64,000 bases of DNA from contig CAWFAI010000017.1 of assembly GCA_963813725.1 (NCBI GenBank), positions 124,001-188,000 on the forward strand. The letters are read 5' to 3'. Of the stretch, positions 35,920 to 44,421 are shown one piece after another; the first letter of the stretch is position 1; each line of letters begins with the position of its first letter. Source of the DNA: VGBV01 sp963813725. GTDB lineage: Bacteria; Actinomycetota; Thermoleophilia; Solirubrobacterales; 70-9. The position numbers and the translations under genes are program-made. Under the pieces are notes generated by a model. It had not been told where the DNA came from and made no database searches. It saw nothing but the letters and a program-made list of their open reading frames with translations.

Positions 35920-38208
35920 TCAGCCGGCCTTGCGCAGCGGCGCGTAGTCGGCCATCAGCTTGCGCTCTGCCCCGTCGCCCGCGAAGCGCACCACGATCAC
36001 GCCGCCGGGCTCGACACCCGTGACCACGCCCTCGCCGAAGGCCGCGTGCACGACGTCGTCGCCTGTGCCGTAGCCCGAGGCGGCGCCCGCGCGCGCGGGC
36101 CGCGGTGCGCCGCCACCGCCCCCGGACGCCCAGCCGGTCAGGGCCTGCTCGTTCGTGCCCTCACGCTCGACCAGCTCGTCGGGCAGCTCGGCCAGGAAGC
36201 GCGACGGGTAGCCGCCCGCGCGATCGCCGAACAACCGCCGGCTGCGAGCGTGGGTCAGCCACAGGCGCTTCTTGGCGCGCGTCAGCCCCACGTAGGCGAG
36301 GCGGCGCTCCTCCTCCTCGTTGCCCTCCTCGAGCGAGCGGGAGTGAGGGAACACCCCCTCCTCGGCGCCGATGATGAAGACCGCCTCGTACTCAAGGCCC
36401 TTGGCGTTGTGCAGCGTCATCAGCGTCACCTTCGACTCCCCGCGCTCCAGGTCGTCCTGGTCGGTGTAGAGCGAGATCGCCTGCAGGAACTCCTCCAGCG
36501 GCGTCAGCTCGGACTCGCCCTCCAGGGCGCGGTTGGCGTCGAACTCGGCGGCCACCGCGACCAGCTCCTCCAGGTTCTCCATCCGCCCCTCCGCCTCGAT
36601 CGTGCGCTCGGCGCGCAGAGCGTCCAGGTAGCCGCTGCGCTCGAGCAGGGCCCGCATCAGCTCGGCAACGGGCGCGTCCTCGAACTCCGCCCGCAGCTCC
36701 TCGACCAGCTCGGTGAAGCGCCCCACGGCCTTGATCGCGGCCGCGCCCAGCCCGGGGACGGCCTCGGGCTCGCGCGCCACCTCCCAGATCGTGCGGCCGG
36801 TGGTGTTGGCGTGCGAGCGCAGCCGACCCTGGCTGGTGTCGCCGATCCCTCGCCGAGGCGAGTTGACGACCCGCGAGAAGCTCACCTCGTCGGCCGGGTT
36901 CACGAGCAGGTTCAGGTAGGCGACGGCGTCCTTGATCTCGGCGCGCTCGTAGAACTTGGTGCCGCCGATGACCTGATACGGCATCTCGTAGCGGACGAGG
37001 ATGTCCTCCAGGACCCGGCTGTGCGCGTTGGTCCGGTAGAAGACCGCGATCTCGTCGCGCTCGACCTCGCCCTGCTCGACCAGCTCCTCCATCTCGCCCG
37101 CGACGTAGCGGGCCTCGCCGTGCTCGTCGTCGAGCTCGGCGACGACGATCTTCTCGCCCTCGTCCCCCTCGGTCCAGAGGCTCTTCTCGCGGTTGGTGCG
37201 GTTGTGCGAGATCAGGCCGTTGGCGGCCGAGAGAATGGTCTGCGTCGAGCGGTAGTTCTGCTCGAGCTTCACCACGGCCGCCTCCGGGAAGTGCTCCTCG
37301 AACTCGAGGATGTTGCGGTAATCCGCGCCGCGGAAGCCGAAGATCGCCTGGCTGTCATCGCCGACCACCGTCAGGTTCCCGTCCGGCCCCGCCAGCAGCC
37401 CCAGCAGCCGGAACTGCGCGTGGTTCGTGTCCTGGTACTCGTCCACCAGCACCCACCGGAAGCGGTCCCGGTAACGGGCGCGGACGTCCTCGAACAGCTC
37501 CAGCACGCTCACCGTCCGCATCAGCAGGTCGTCGAAGTCCATCGCGTTGGCGTCGAGCATGCGCCGCTCGTACATGCGGTAGGCCTGCCCCACAAGTTCC
37601 TCGAAGGGCCCTCCCCCGCCCTGCTCCTGGTAGGCCTCGGCGTCTATCAGGGCGTTCTTGGCGTCGGAGATGCGCGCGCGGACCGCCCGCGGCGGGTAGC
37701 GCTTGGTGTCGACCTCCAGGTCCACCAGGCAGCGCTTCAGCATCCGCAGGCTGTCGGCCTCGTCGTAGATCGTGAAGCTCTTGGTGTAGCCGAGGCGCTC
37801 GGCCTCGATCCGCAGCAGCCGCGCGCAGGCCGAGTGGAAGGTCATCACCCACATCCGCCGCTCGATCCCGCCGACCAGCCGGCCGACACGCTCGCGCATC
37901 TCCTGGGCGGCCTTGTTGGTGAAGGTGATCGCGAGGATCTGGTTCGGCCGCGCCTGGCCGGTGGCGAGCAGCCAGGCGACGCGGTGAGTCAGCACCCTCG
38001 TCTTGCCGGAACCGGCCCCGGCCAGCACCAGCAGCGGCCCTTCGCCGTGGGTGACCGCCTCCCGCTGCGGCGGGTTCAGGCCCTCGAGCAAGTCCTCGGA
38101 ACGGGCCTCTCCCGGCTCCACTCGAGCGCCGCTCGCGCCCTCGTCGATGTCGAGCTGGTCGGGCTCGATGCCCTCAGGGGACGGCGATTCCTCCTCTATC
38201 CGGGCCAC
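35920..38208 (-). CDS. pcrA: ATP-dependent DNA helicase PcrA/UvrD
   Basis: This superfamily 1A 3'-5' helicase of 762 residues acts in nucleotide-excision and replication-linked repair. An acidic 45-residue start precedes the Q motif GLNPPQREAVTHGEGP. Then come Walker A VLAGAGSGKTRVLTHRVA, motif Ia AITFTNKAAQEMRERV, motif II WVLVDEYQDTNHAQF, motif III VGDDSQAIFGFRGAD, motif IV LEQNYRST, motif V VTLMTLHNAKGLEYEAVFI and motif VI RRLAYVGLTRAKKRL. The tail ends in a PcrA-like small beta domain (HAAFGEGVVTGVEPGG), which binds RNA polymerase in relatives. Confidence 0.96.
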   Translation of the reverse strand: MARIEEESPSPEGIEPDQLDIDEGASGARVEPGEARSEDLLEGLNPPQREAVTHGEGPLLVLAGAGSGKTRVLTHRVAWLLATGQARPNQILAITFTNKAAQEMRERVGRLVGGIERRMWVMTFHSACARLLRIEAERLGYTKSFTIYDEADSLRMLKRCLVDLEVDTKRYPPRAVRARISDAKNALIDAEAYQEQGGGGPFEELVGQAYRMYERRMLDANAMDFDDLLMRTVSVLELFEDVRARYRDRFRWVLVDEYQDTNHAQFRLLGLLAGPDGNLTVVGDDSQAIFGFRGADYRNILEFEEHFPEAAVVKLEQNYRSTQTILSAANGLISHNRTNREKSLWTEGDEGEKIVVAELDDEHGEARYVAGEMEELVEQGEVERDEIAVFYRTNAHSRVLEDILVRYEMPYQVIGGTKFYERAEIKDAVAYLNLLVNPADEVSFSRVVNSPRRGIGDTSQGRLRSHANTTGRTIWEVAREPEAVPGLGAAAIKAVGRFTELVEELRAEFEDAPVAELMRALLERSGYLDALRAERTIEAEGRMENLEELVAVAAEFDANRALEGESELTPLEEFLQAISLYTDQDDLERGESKVTLMTLHNAKGLEYEAVFIIGAEEGVFPHSRSLEEGNEEEERRLAYVGLTRAKKRLWLTHARSRRLFGDRAGGYPSRFLAELPDELVEREGTNEQALTGWASGGGGGAPRPARAGAASGYGTGDDVVHAAFGEGVVTGVEPGGVIVVRFAGDGAERKLMADYAPLRKAG

Positions 38209-38222
38209 GCGGCGAGCATAGC

Positions 38223-38250
38223 CCGCGGCCCGGCGTGCGCCGGGCCGCGG
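38223..38250 (-). terminator. Strong GC hairpin after the lipoprotein gene
   Basis: CCGCGGCCCGGCG (38223-38235) and CGCCGGGCCGCGG (38238-38250) form a 13-base perfect inverted repeat with almost no loop. It lies 24 bases past the stop of the reverse-strand lipoprotein gene and before pcrA. No U-run follows, so it fits the U-less hairpin terminators common in high-GC actinobacteria. Confidence 0.55.
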
Positions 38251-38274
38251 TGGGCGCTGGTCAGCCGGGCCTGG

Positions 38275-38877
38275 CTACTGCTGAAAGCACGGCCCGAAGA
38301 GGCCGAGCAGCTGCTGCTCGTCGCCGCTGAGATAGATCGTCTGCAGCTCCTCGTCGGGCGTGGCGCTGACGGCCTGCTCGATGCAGTCGAGCGCCTGCTG
38401 AGGCGTCTCGCCGTCCGAGCCCGCGCCCTCGAGCAGCCCTGCGGTGAAGCTCTCCTTGTCGAAGACGACGAACTCGTCCAGCGAGTCGAGCTTCCACCGG
38501 TCATCTTCCTTGACGAGCGAGATCGCGAGCGTCTGACCGTCAAGCCCGCCGCCGGTGAAGGCCGCCTCGGCCGTGGCCGCGTCCCCGTCCACCTCGATGT
38601 TGGATACCTCGACGCTGTCGCCCGCCACCTCTCCGTCGCCCGCGCTCTCCTCGCAGGTCGCAACCGCCTCCTCACCGGCCGTGAACTCCGTCTGCTCGGT
38701 GAAGGCCTGCGTCTGCACCTCGGTGCAGTTCTCCGCGGCATCGGTGGTGCCGGCCTGCTCGATCGCCGCGGTGATGTCGTCCTCCTCCTCCGAGGAGTCA
38801 TCGCCGCCGCAGGCCGCCAGCAGGAAGGGCGCCGCGGCGAGCATCACGAGCGGAGCGAGAAGTCTTGACTTCGGCAT
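38275..38877 (-). CDS. Putative lipoprotein
   Basis: The 200-residue protein has a lipoprotein signal peptide with lipobox LAACGG (lipidated Cys at about residue 22). An acidic linker (DDSSEEEDD) follows. The domain contains four further cysteines (ENCTEVQ, ATCEESA, LDCIEQA, GPCFQQ) and a strand-rich centre (VEVSNIEVDGDAATAEAAF, then LVKEDDRWKLDSLDEF). This resembles the small NTF2/DUF4878-like lipoproteins of actinobacteria, but the family is uncertain. It is predicted to sit on the outer face of the membrane. Confidence 0.72.
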   Translation of the reverse strand: MPKSRLLAPLVMLAAAPFLLAACGGDDSSEEEDDITAAIEQAGTTDAAENCTEVQTQAFTEQTEFTAGEEAVATCEESAGDGEVAGDSVEVSNIEVDGDAATAEAAFTGGGLDGQTLAISLVKEDDRWKLDSLDEFVVFDKESFTAGLLEGAGSDGETPQQALDCIEQAVSATPDEELQTIYLSGDEQQLLGLFGPCFQQ

Positions 38878-38947
38878 TCGGTGAGGCCTCCCTGGGATCT
38901 GGGGAACGGGGCGCGGAGTCTATGCGCGGCCGCAGCCGCCGCCGGCC

Positions 38948-39684
38948 TCAGCCCCCGGCAGAGGAGGGGCCCTGCTTGGGCCGCAGCTCGGTCACCTCGG
39001 CGCCGCTCGCCTCCTCGCCCCGGGCCTTCGCCAGGTCGCGCTCGAGCTGCGAGATCCGGGCCGACAGCTCCTTGATCGCCTCCGCAACCGGGTCGGGCAG
39101 GTGGATCCAGTCCACGTCGGGGCCCTCGGGGCGCTTGCCCTCGACCCTGACCGGGTGACCGGGGTTGCCGACGACGGTCGTCTCGGGCGGCACGTCCTCG
39201 ATCACGACCGTGTTGGCGCCGACCTTGGCGTGGCGGCCGACCGTGACCGGGCCCAGCAGCTTGGCGCCCGAGCCGACGGTGACGTCGTCCTCCAGGGTCG
39301 GGTGGCGCTTGCCGCGGGCGAACCCCGTGCCACCCAGGGTGACGCCTTGGAACAGCGTCACCCTGTCGCCGATCTCGGCCGTTTCGCCGATGACGACGCC
39401 CGAGCCATGATCGATGAAGAAGTCCGAGCCGATCTGCGCCGCCGGGTGGATCTCGATACCGGTCACCGCCCGGGTGCCGTAGGCGATCATCCGCGGCCCG
39501 AAGGGCACATCGGACTCCCACAGCGCGTGGGCCACCCGGTGGGCCAGCAGCGCCTGCACCCCCGCCCAGCCGGTGAGGATCTCGAACGTGCCGACCCCGC
39601 GCGCGGCCGGGTCGCGGTCGCGCGCCGAGCGACGTCGGAGGAGATCTCGCCGGCGACGCGGCGCAGGGTTTCCAGCCCGAGCAT
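38948..39684 (-). CDS. cysE: Serine O-acetyltransferase (frameshift in the N-terminus)
   Basis: CysE acetylates serine to O-acetylserine for CysK. The catalytic left-handed beta-helix is intact: IEIHPAAQIGSDFFIDHG (about residue 65), VVIGETAEIGDRVTLFQG, VTLGGTG, RHPTLEDDVTVGSGAKLLG and TTVVGNPGHPV. The frame containing it has no good start. The ATG at 39684 in another frame begins MLGLETLRRVAGEISSDVAR. Correcting a CG-repeat slip near 39630-39640 continues as RDRDPAARGVGTFEILTGW into QALLAHRVAHALWE. The locus is therefore one gene of about 245 residues. Its long polar tail (KELSARISQLERDLAKARG) is a coiled coil. It lies 52 bases downstream of cysK on the same strand. Confidence 0.88.
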
Positions 39685-39736
39685 GCGAGGAAGCGTAGTC
39701 GCCCCCGGACGCGAGGCGAGGAGGCGACTTGCAGAC

Positions 39737-40687
39737 TCAGGGTGCGAAGAACGGGAGCGACATGTACCGCTCACCCGAGTCAGGCACGATCACCACGACC
39801 CGCTTGCCCGCCATCCCCTCGCGGCCGGCCACCTCCAGCGCGGCGTAGACGGCGGCCCCGGCCGAGATTCCCGCGAGCACGCCCTCGCCACTCGCCAGCC
39901 GCCGCGCGGTCTCCAGCGCGTCCTCGTCGCCGACCGGAACCACCTCGTCGATGACCCCGCGGTCCAGCACCTCCGGCACGAACCCCGGGCCGATGCCCTG
40001 GATCTTGTGGGGGCCCGGGTCACCGCCCGAAAGCACCGGCGAGCCGGCGGGCTCCACGCCGATCACCTGCACGTCGGGTCGCCGCTCCTTCAGCACCTGG
40101 CCGACGCCCGTGATCGTGCCGCCGGTGCCGACGCCCGCGACGAAGGCGTCCACCTCCCCGTCGAGGTCGCCCCAGATCTCCTCGGCGGTCGTGCGGCGGT
40201 GGATCTCGGGGTTGGCGGGGTTGGAGAACTGCATCGGCATGTAGCCATCGTGCTCCTTCGCCAGCTTGCGGGCGAGGTCGACCGCCTCGTCCATGCCGCC
40301 CATCGAGGGGGTCTCGTGCACCTCGGCGCCGTAGGTGCGCAGCAGCGCCGCGCGCTCGCGGCTCATGCCCTCGGGCAGGGTCAGGATCAGCCGGTAGCCG
40401 CGCGCCGCGCAGACCACCGCCAGCCCGATCCCCGTGTTGCCGCTGGTGGGCTCGACGATCACCGAGCCCTCGCCGACCAGCCCGTCGCGCTCGGCGGCGT
40501 CGATCATCGCCACCCCGAGCCGGTCCTTGACCGAGCCGCCGGGATTGAAGTACTCGAGCTTGGCGACGACCTCGCCCGCGACGTCCTCGCCCATGCGACT
40601 GAGCTTCACCAGCGGCGTGCCGCCGACCAGCGCCGAGGCTTCGCCGCCGATCCGCACGTCCATGCTCTGTCCGGGCGCGCCCGCCAT
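39737..40687 (-). CDS. cysK: Cysteine synthase A (O-acetylserine sulfhydrylase)
   Basis: This PLP enzyme makes cysteine from O-acetylserine and sulfide. The 316-residue protein shows the PLP lysine in YFNPGGSVKDRLGVAM (about residue 53) and the asparagine loop PTSGNTGIGLAV. The phosphate-binding loop is AGVGTGGTITGVGQVL (about 185), and ISAGAAVYAALEVA also fits. The end VVIVPDSGERYMSLPFF is typical of CysK. The downstream neighbour is cysE, so the two form a serine-to-cysteine unit. An Rrf2-type regulator gene lies 3 kb away. Confidence 0.95.
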   Translation of the reverse strand: MAGAPGQSMDVRIGGEASALVGGTPLVKLSRMGEDVAGEVVAKLEYFNPGGSVKDRLGVAMIDAAERDGLVGEGSVIVEPTSGNTGIGLAVVCAARGYRLILTLPEGMSRERAALLRTYGAEVHETPSMGGMDEAVDLARKLAKEHDGYMPMQFSNPANPEIHRRTTAEEIWGDLDGEVDAFVAGVGTGGTITGVGQVLKERRPDVQVIGVEPAGSPVLSGGDPGPHKIQGIGPGFVPEVLDRGVIDEVVPVGDEDALETARRLASGEGVLAGISAGAAVYAALEVAGREGMAGKRVVVIVPDSGERYMSLPFFAP

Positions 40688-40719
40688 CGCCCCTCAAACT
40701 ACCAATTCTTGACCAGGGT

Positions 40720-40764
40720 TTAACGGGATTCCTTCCCCCGCGGCACAGCCGTTTCCTGCGACAT
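40720..40764 (-). other. Possible remnant start of a third SnoaL-like gene
   Basis: On the reverse strand TAGGCGACG is followed by ATGTCGCAGGAAACG, encoding MSQE and then an unrelated short tail to TAA. The same TAGGCG-ATGTCN-(C/G)AGGA arrangement is found at the junction of the two intact SnoaL-like genes directly upstream. This looks like the truncated 5' end of a third tandem copy; it is too short to be certain. Confidence 0.35.
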
Positions 40765-40770
40765 CGTCGC

Positions 40771-41175
40771 CTACTCGCGCAGGCCGGCGGCTGCGAGTGC
40801 CTGAGCGCGGGTCTTGAACACGCGAAACCGGACGCTGAGGCCATCGCGGACCGTCCAAACCGTCGGCAGGTCGCGGTCGAGGGTCACGTCGCTCGTCCGC
40901 ATCCGGGCACTCTCGTGCATCACCAAGACGATCTCGTCACCACCGTCGATCACCTCCTCTTCCGTCACCTCGTAGTCGTTCCACCCGGCGAAGTAGCTAG
41001 CCAGGTGCCTGGCCAAGGCATCTCGGCCCCTACCGCGGTCGGGGACGTCGGGCAGAGGGTGTGCCGAGATATCCCACTCGATGTCTGGGTCGAGGGCCTT
41101 GGTCCACTCGTCGACCCTTCCGGAACGCCAGTGCTCGAAGCCTTGCCGCACCAGCTCGACGTTCTCCTCCGACAT
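40771..41175 (-). CDS. SnoaL-like / NTF2-fold protein (second of a tandem pair)
   Basis: The 134-residue protein begins MSEENVELVRQGFEHWRSG and continues DEWTKALDPDIEWDISAHPL. It has a small-box beta sheet ending with VRDGLSVRFRVFKTRAQALA and AAGLRE. This is the SnoaL-like polyketide-cyclase/ketosteroid-isomerase fold, which in actinobacteria occurs in many paralogues of unknown substrate. It starts three bases after the stop of its paralogue, so the two are co-translated and probably arose by tandem duplication. Confidence 0.82.
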   Translation of the reverse strand: MSEENVELVRQGFEHWRSGRVDEWTKALDPDIEWDISAHPLPDVPDRGRGRDALARHLASYFAGWNDYEVTEEEVIDGGDEIVLVMHESARMRTSDVTLDRDLPTVWTVRDGLSVRFRVFKTRAQALAAAGLRE

Positions 41176-41178
41176 CGC

Positions 41179-41589
41179 CTACTCCTCGAGCCCGGCGGCT
41201 TCGAGGGCTTCTGCGTGACTCAGAAAGTCCTGGGAGCGGAGGATCTTCCCGCCTCGGAACGTCATCAGCGATCCGACTTCCTCGCGGAATTCCAGGCCAG
41301 TCGTCCGGCCGGTCAGGTCGATATGACCGAGGACCAGGACCGACTCGCCGAGGTCGCGAATCTCCTGAATCCGAATCGTGAGACGTTCCCACGCCCCGCC
41401 GCGATAGTCGTCCCACGCCTTTCGCGCGCCGTCAAAACCCCGAAAGGAGGTTTCCCCGCCCTCCAAGGCCGGCTCAATGGAGGGATGCCACTCGACCTCG
41501 GGATCAAGCTCGGCCAAGCAGGCGTCGAGATCATCGGCGTTCCAGGCCTCAAAGGCACGCTGAACGGCCTCGACGTTCTCCTGCGACAT
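41179..41589 (-). CDS. SnoaL-like / NTF2-fold protein (first of a tandem pair)
   Basis: The 136-residue protein begins MSQENVEAVQRAFEAWNAD, then LDACLAELDPEVEWHPSIEP and FRGFDGARKAWDDYRGGAWE. It ends MTFRGGKILRSQDFLSHAEA and AAGLEE. The same layout as the following gene (MSxENVE start, DPxxEW strand, AAGLxE end) marks them as duplicates. Substrate and role are unknown; the NTF2 cavity is formed but catalytic residues cannot be assigned by eye. Confidence 0.82.
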   Translation of the reverse strand: MSQENVEAVQRAFEAWNADDLDACLAELDPEVEWHPSIEPALEGGETSFRGFDGARKAWDDYRGGAWERLTIRIQEIRDLGESVLVLGHIDLTGRTTGLEFREEVGSLMTFRGGKILRSQDFLSHAEALEAAGLEE

Positions 41590-41646
41590 CGCCCAAGCAG
41601 TATCGCGCTACGGCCGCGGCGCTGACCCCCGGCGCAGTGAGTCGGC

Positions 41647-41958
41647 TCAGTCGATCTGTCCGGCCTGCTCGACGCTCAGGAGTGCGACCTCGTAGCGCTC
41701 TACCGACGCCGTCTCACCGGGATTCGTGACTTCCTCCCGCACCCGAGTCGCCTCGTCCTCGCTCGCTCGCATCGCCTCCTCATCCCGCCACAGGGAGATG
41801 GCGACGATCGTTCCGCTCTGGCGGTCGACGAGGAAGACGGTGCCCTTCATGCCCTCGGTCTGCCCGAACTCGGTCGGCAAGACTCGCTTTTTGGTTTGCA
41901 GGGCGTCCTCGAGGGCATCGGGCGCCGCACCCTCGTAGCGAGTCACGCGAGCATGCAT
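41647..41958 (-). CDS. Small dimeric alpha-beta barrel (ABM-like) protein
   Basis: From the ATG at 41958 the product is 103 residues: MHARVTRYEGAAPDALEDAL, then a strand-helix repeat with GMKGTVFLVDRQSGTIVAIS and LWRDEEAMRASEDEATRVRE. This matches the antibiotic-biosynthesis-monooxygenase-like ferredoxin fold found in many small actinobacterial proteins. The ATG follows GAGGAGGAAG, a good ribosome site, so I prefer it over the upstream start at 42000. No reaction can be named. Confidence 0.75.
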   Translation of the reverse strand: MHARVTRYEGAAPDALEDALQTKKRVLPTEFGQTEGMKGTVFLVDRQSGTIVAISLWRDEEAMRASEDEATRVREEVTNPGETASVERYEVALLSVEQAGQID

Positions 41959-42233
41959 GTCTTCCTCCTCTTCGCTTGGGGCTTCCTTCGCAGCTCTCAC
42001 CCTATCCCTGTGGAGCGGAGGCGAGTGCCGTCAGTAGCGCGTGCGGCCGAGACTCCCGCATTCACGCGATATGGCGCGGGACCGGGATCAGGGAGCGGAG
42101 GAGTGCGCCGCCGAGCAGTCAGGTGAGTCGCCCTTCACTACGGGGGGCGCGGGTCGTCCGACCAGCCGACCGGGCTCTCCTCCTTGGGCCAGCGACGACT
42201 TACGCGGGCTAGCCGCGTTAGTGGTGTCTCTAG

Positions 42234-43439
42234 CTACAGCTTCCTCAGCCGGATCTTGCGGGTCTTGGTGGCTGGAAGGCCGAAGGTCGGGGTGTAGGTG
42301 ACCTTCGCGGCGACCTTGACCCGGCCGGTGCGGTTGAGCTTGCGGCGCTTGCGACCCTTCGCCTTGATCCGCAGCTTCACCTTGCCGGCGGCGGTTACCG
42401 CCCTCTCGATCGCTCGCAAATTGCCGGCGTCGGCGGTCGTGCCCTGTTTGACGAGGCCCTTTCCGGTCAGGGTCAGCTCGCCAGGGCCAGGAACCAGGAC
42501 GATCAGCGTTGCGGTGCCGCGGCGCTTGTTTCGCTTCAGCTTGCCGAAGCTGAACGGCGGGGGGTCGAGCGCCACCCCGTCGGGGGCGGCCGCGCCCGTG
42601 ATAAAGCCCTGGTTCACACCCGTGCCATCGAGGTTTCCGCGACCGATCGTGCCGCTGCCAGAGTTGGCCCAATAGAGGTGGGCGCCGTCGACCGCTAGCC
42701 CGTGCGGGTTGGTGGCGCCGGTGATGAAGTTCGGGTTGGCCCCCGTACCGTCGAGGTTCGCGCGCCCGATCGGGGCCATGCTCCCGACGGTCCCCCCTAA
42801 GTCGGCCCAGAAGATGTGCGTGGCGGTGACCGTCACCCCTCCCAGCTGGCTGGTGGTAGAGACGGGGATAAAGTTCGCGGTGGCGGCGGAGCCGTCCAGG
42901 TTGGCGCGCCCGATTGCCCGCGGGCCGTAGTTCGCCCAGTAGATGTGGGCGCCGTCCACAGCCACCCCGGTGGGAAAGCTGGCGCCGCCGACGAAGAACG
43001 AGTTGGCCCCCGAGCCGTCGAGGTTGGCGCGGCCGATCGAGCCGCCGGAGACGTTGTTCGCCCAGTAGAGGTGGGCGCCATCGACCGCCAGTCCTGAAGG
43101 GTTGCCGGCGCCGGTGATGAAGTTCGGGTTGGCCCCCGTACCGTCCAGGTTCGCACGCCCGATCGTGCCGTCGTCGCGGCTGCTGACCCAGTAGATGTGC
43201 GTGTAGTTGACAGCCATCCCGCCCGGGAACCCGGCGCCGGTGATGAAGCCCTGATTGGCGCCGGTGCCGTCCAGCTCGGCGCGCCCGATCGTGCCGGTGC
43301 CGAAGTTGCCCCAGTAAATTCGCGCCTCGGTTGGTGAAGCGACCGCCCACCCGAGCAGCAAAACCGCGAGCGTGAGGACCGAAACGCACAGGCGGCCGCT
43401 TGCGCGACGAACCGCGAATGGAACCCTCATCCCTGACAT
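42234..43439 (-). CDS. Secreted YWTD-type beta-propeller protein with a C-terminal basic domain
   Basis: A signal peptide (LCVSVLTLAVLLLGWAVAS) is followed by about six repeats of 43-45 residues. Each has the pattern IYW(A/G)N..G.IGRANLDG(T/S)GAN.(N/G)FI and then a GLAVDGAHLYWAN strand. This is the LDL-receptor class B (YWTD) propeller, so the repeats probably close one six-bladed ring outside the cell. The last 120 residues form an Ig-like domain rich in Lys/Arg (KLKRNKRRGTATLIVLVPG, then RIKAKGRKRRKLNRTGRVKV) with an LRKL end. Similar tails occur on other secreted proteins of this lineage and may bind the anionic cell wall. The ligand is unknown. Confidence 0.8.
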   Translation of the reverse strand: MSGMRVPFAVRRASGRLCVSVLTLAVLLLGWAVASPTEARIYWGNFGTGTIGRAELDGTGANQGFITGAGFPGGMAVNYTHIYWVSSRDDGTIGRANLDGTGANPNFITGAGNPSGLAVDGAHLYWANNVSGGSIGRANLDGSGANSFFVGGASFPTGVAVDGAHIYWANYGPRAIGRANLDGSAATANFIPVSTTSQLGGVTVTATHIFWADLGGTVGSMAPIGRANLDGTGANPNFITGATNPHGLAVDGAHLYWANSGSGTIGRGNLDGTGVNQGFITGAAAPDGVALDPPPFSFGKLKRNKRRGTATLIVLVPGPGELTLTGKGLVKQGTTADAGNLRAIERAVTAAGKVKLRIKAKGRKRRKLNRTGRVKVAAKVTYTPTFGLPATKTRKIRLRKL

Positions 43440-43581
43440 TGGCCAACACTAACCCCATTTCGCGGCGCGGGAAATACCACTGACAAGCCACGGGCGCGAC
43501 TCCTCGCCCGCCGCATCCGCCCAGCACTGAGGGGTCGGGCGCTGACGGCGGGCCCATCGCCGCTCTGCGAAGCGGTGGCTT

Positions 43582-43980
43582 CTAGATGTAGTACATCCCC
43601 GCGCCCGACTCCTGGGACTCGCGGCGGGCGATGTCGGCGATCGTGTTGGAGCTGAAGGTCTCGCGCAGGGCCTCGACGCCCTCGGCCCAGATGCCCCCGG
43701 CCTCCTTGCCCTCCTCCCCAACCACGCCGTCCAGGGCCTGGACGACCTCGAGCACGGTGATCTGCTCGGGCGGCCGGGCGAGCGTGTAGCCGCCCTTGGC
43801 GCCGCGGCGGCTGTCGAGGATGCCCGCGCGGCGCAGGGTCGAGAAGAGCTGCTCCAGGAACTGGACCGGCATGCCGCGGCGCTCGGCGATCTGGCCGATC
43901 GGGACGGGTTCGGTGCCCGAGCGCGCGAGCTCGGCCAGAGCCACCACCGCGTAACGTGACTTGGAGGTGACCGAGATCAC
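43582..43980 (-). CDS. Rrf2-family transcriptional regulator
   Basis: The 132-residue protein starts at GTG 43980 (VISVTSKSRYAVVALAELAR). A winged helix-turn-helix follows (VPIGQIAERRGMPVQFLEQL, then RRAGILDSRRGAKGGYTLAR). The effector/dimer part begins ITVLEVVQALDGVVGEE. It has none of the three cysteines that hold an Fe-S cluster in IscR or NsrR, so it is more like CymR, the cysteine-metabolism repressor. Nearby cysE/cysK are plausible targets, but no operator could be recognised. The frame open further upstream is a shadow of the vanZ-like gene. Confidence 0.87.
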   Translation of the reverse strand: MISVTSKSRYAVVALAELARSGTEPVPIGQIAERRGMPVQFLEQLFSTLRRAGILDSRRGAKGGYTLARPPEQITVLEVVQALDGVVGEEGKEAGGIWAEGVEALRETFSSNTIADIARRESQESGAGMYYI

Positions 43981-44013
43981 GCCATCCCTTCTAACAGGTC
44001 GGGCGGCGGCGCT

Positions 44014-44421
44014 GTGAGGCCGACGACCTCGCCCGCCGCCCTCCGCGTGCTGGCGCCGCTGGCGATGATGGCGGCGATCTTCTACTTCTCGGCGCAGCCC
44101 TTCGAGGGGCCCGAGCTGGCCTGGTGGGAGGTGGCGCTGCGCAAGCTCGGCCACTTGGCCGGCTACGCCGTCCTCTGCTTTCTGTGGTGGTGGGCGCTGG
44201 TCGGCCGCGTCGACCGGCCCCTCGTGTGGGCGGCGGCGGTCTCGCTGCTCTACGCCGCGAGCGACGAGTACCACCAGACCTTCGTCGAGAACCGCACGGG
44301 CACGCCCATGGACGTCGCCATCGACGCCGCCGGGATCGCCATCGCCTGCCTGGTGATCGGCCGGCGCTGGCCCCGCCCGGCGTCACGGGAGCCGGCGCGG
44401 GCGGAGGGATCGGCCGGCTAG
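44014..44421 (+). CDS. VanZ-like family membrane protein
   Basis: The 135-residue protein starts at GTG 44014 and has four hydrophobic helices. It shows the VanZ pattern: an aromatic first helix (MMAAIFYFSAQPF), then KLGHLAGYAVLCFLWWWAL, YAASDEYHQTFVENRTGTPM and VAIDAAGIAIACL. VanZ relatives are tied to teicoplanin resistance and phosphatidylserine-type chemistry, but most are unassigned. Start-to-start it is divergent from rrf2 with 33 bases between, and it shares a CTAG stop with the convergent HDOD-LuxR gene. Confidence 0.82.
   Translation: MRPTTSPAALRVLAPLAMMAAIFYFSAQPFEGPELAWWEVALRKLGHLAGYAVLCFLWWWALVGRVDRPLVWAAAVSLLYAASDEYHQTFVENRTGTPMDVAIDAAGIAIACLVIGRRWPRPASREPARAEGSAG

Noticed and set aside
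35812..38868. A 1018-codon forward open frame across folD and pcrA
   Set aside because: It is antisense to pcrA, which has every helicase motif. The forward translation is low-complexity (Leu, Ala, Arg, Gln) with no domain. Long antisense frames are expected at this GC content; the same applies to the large frames at 9063-11672, 9511-12144 and 50039-52162.
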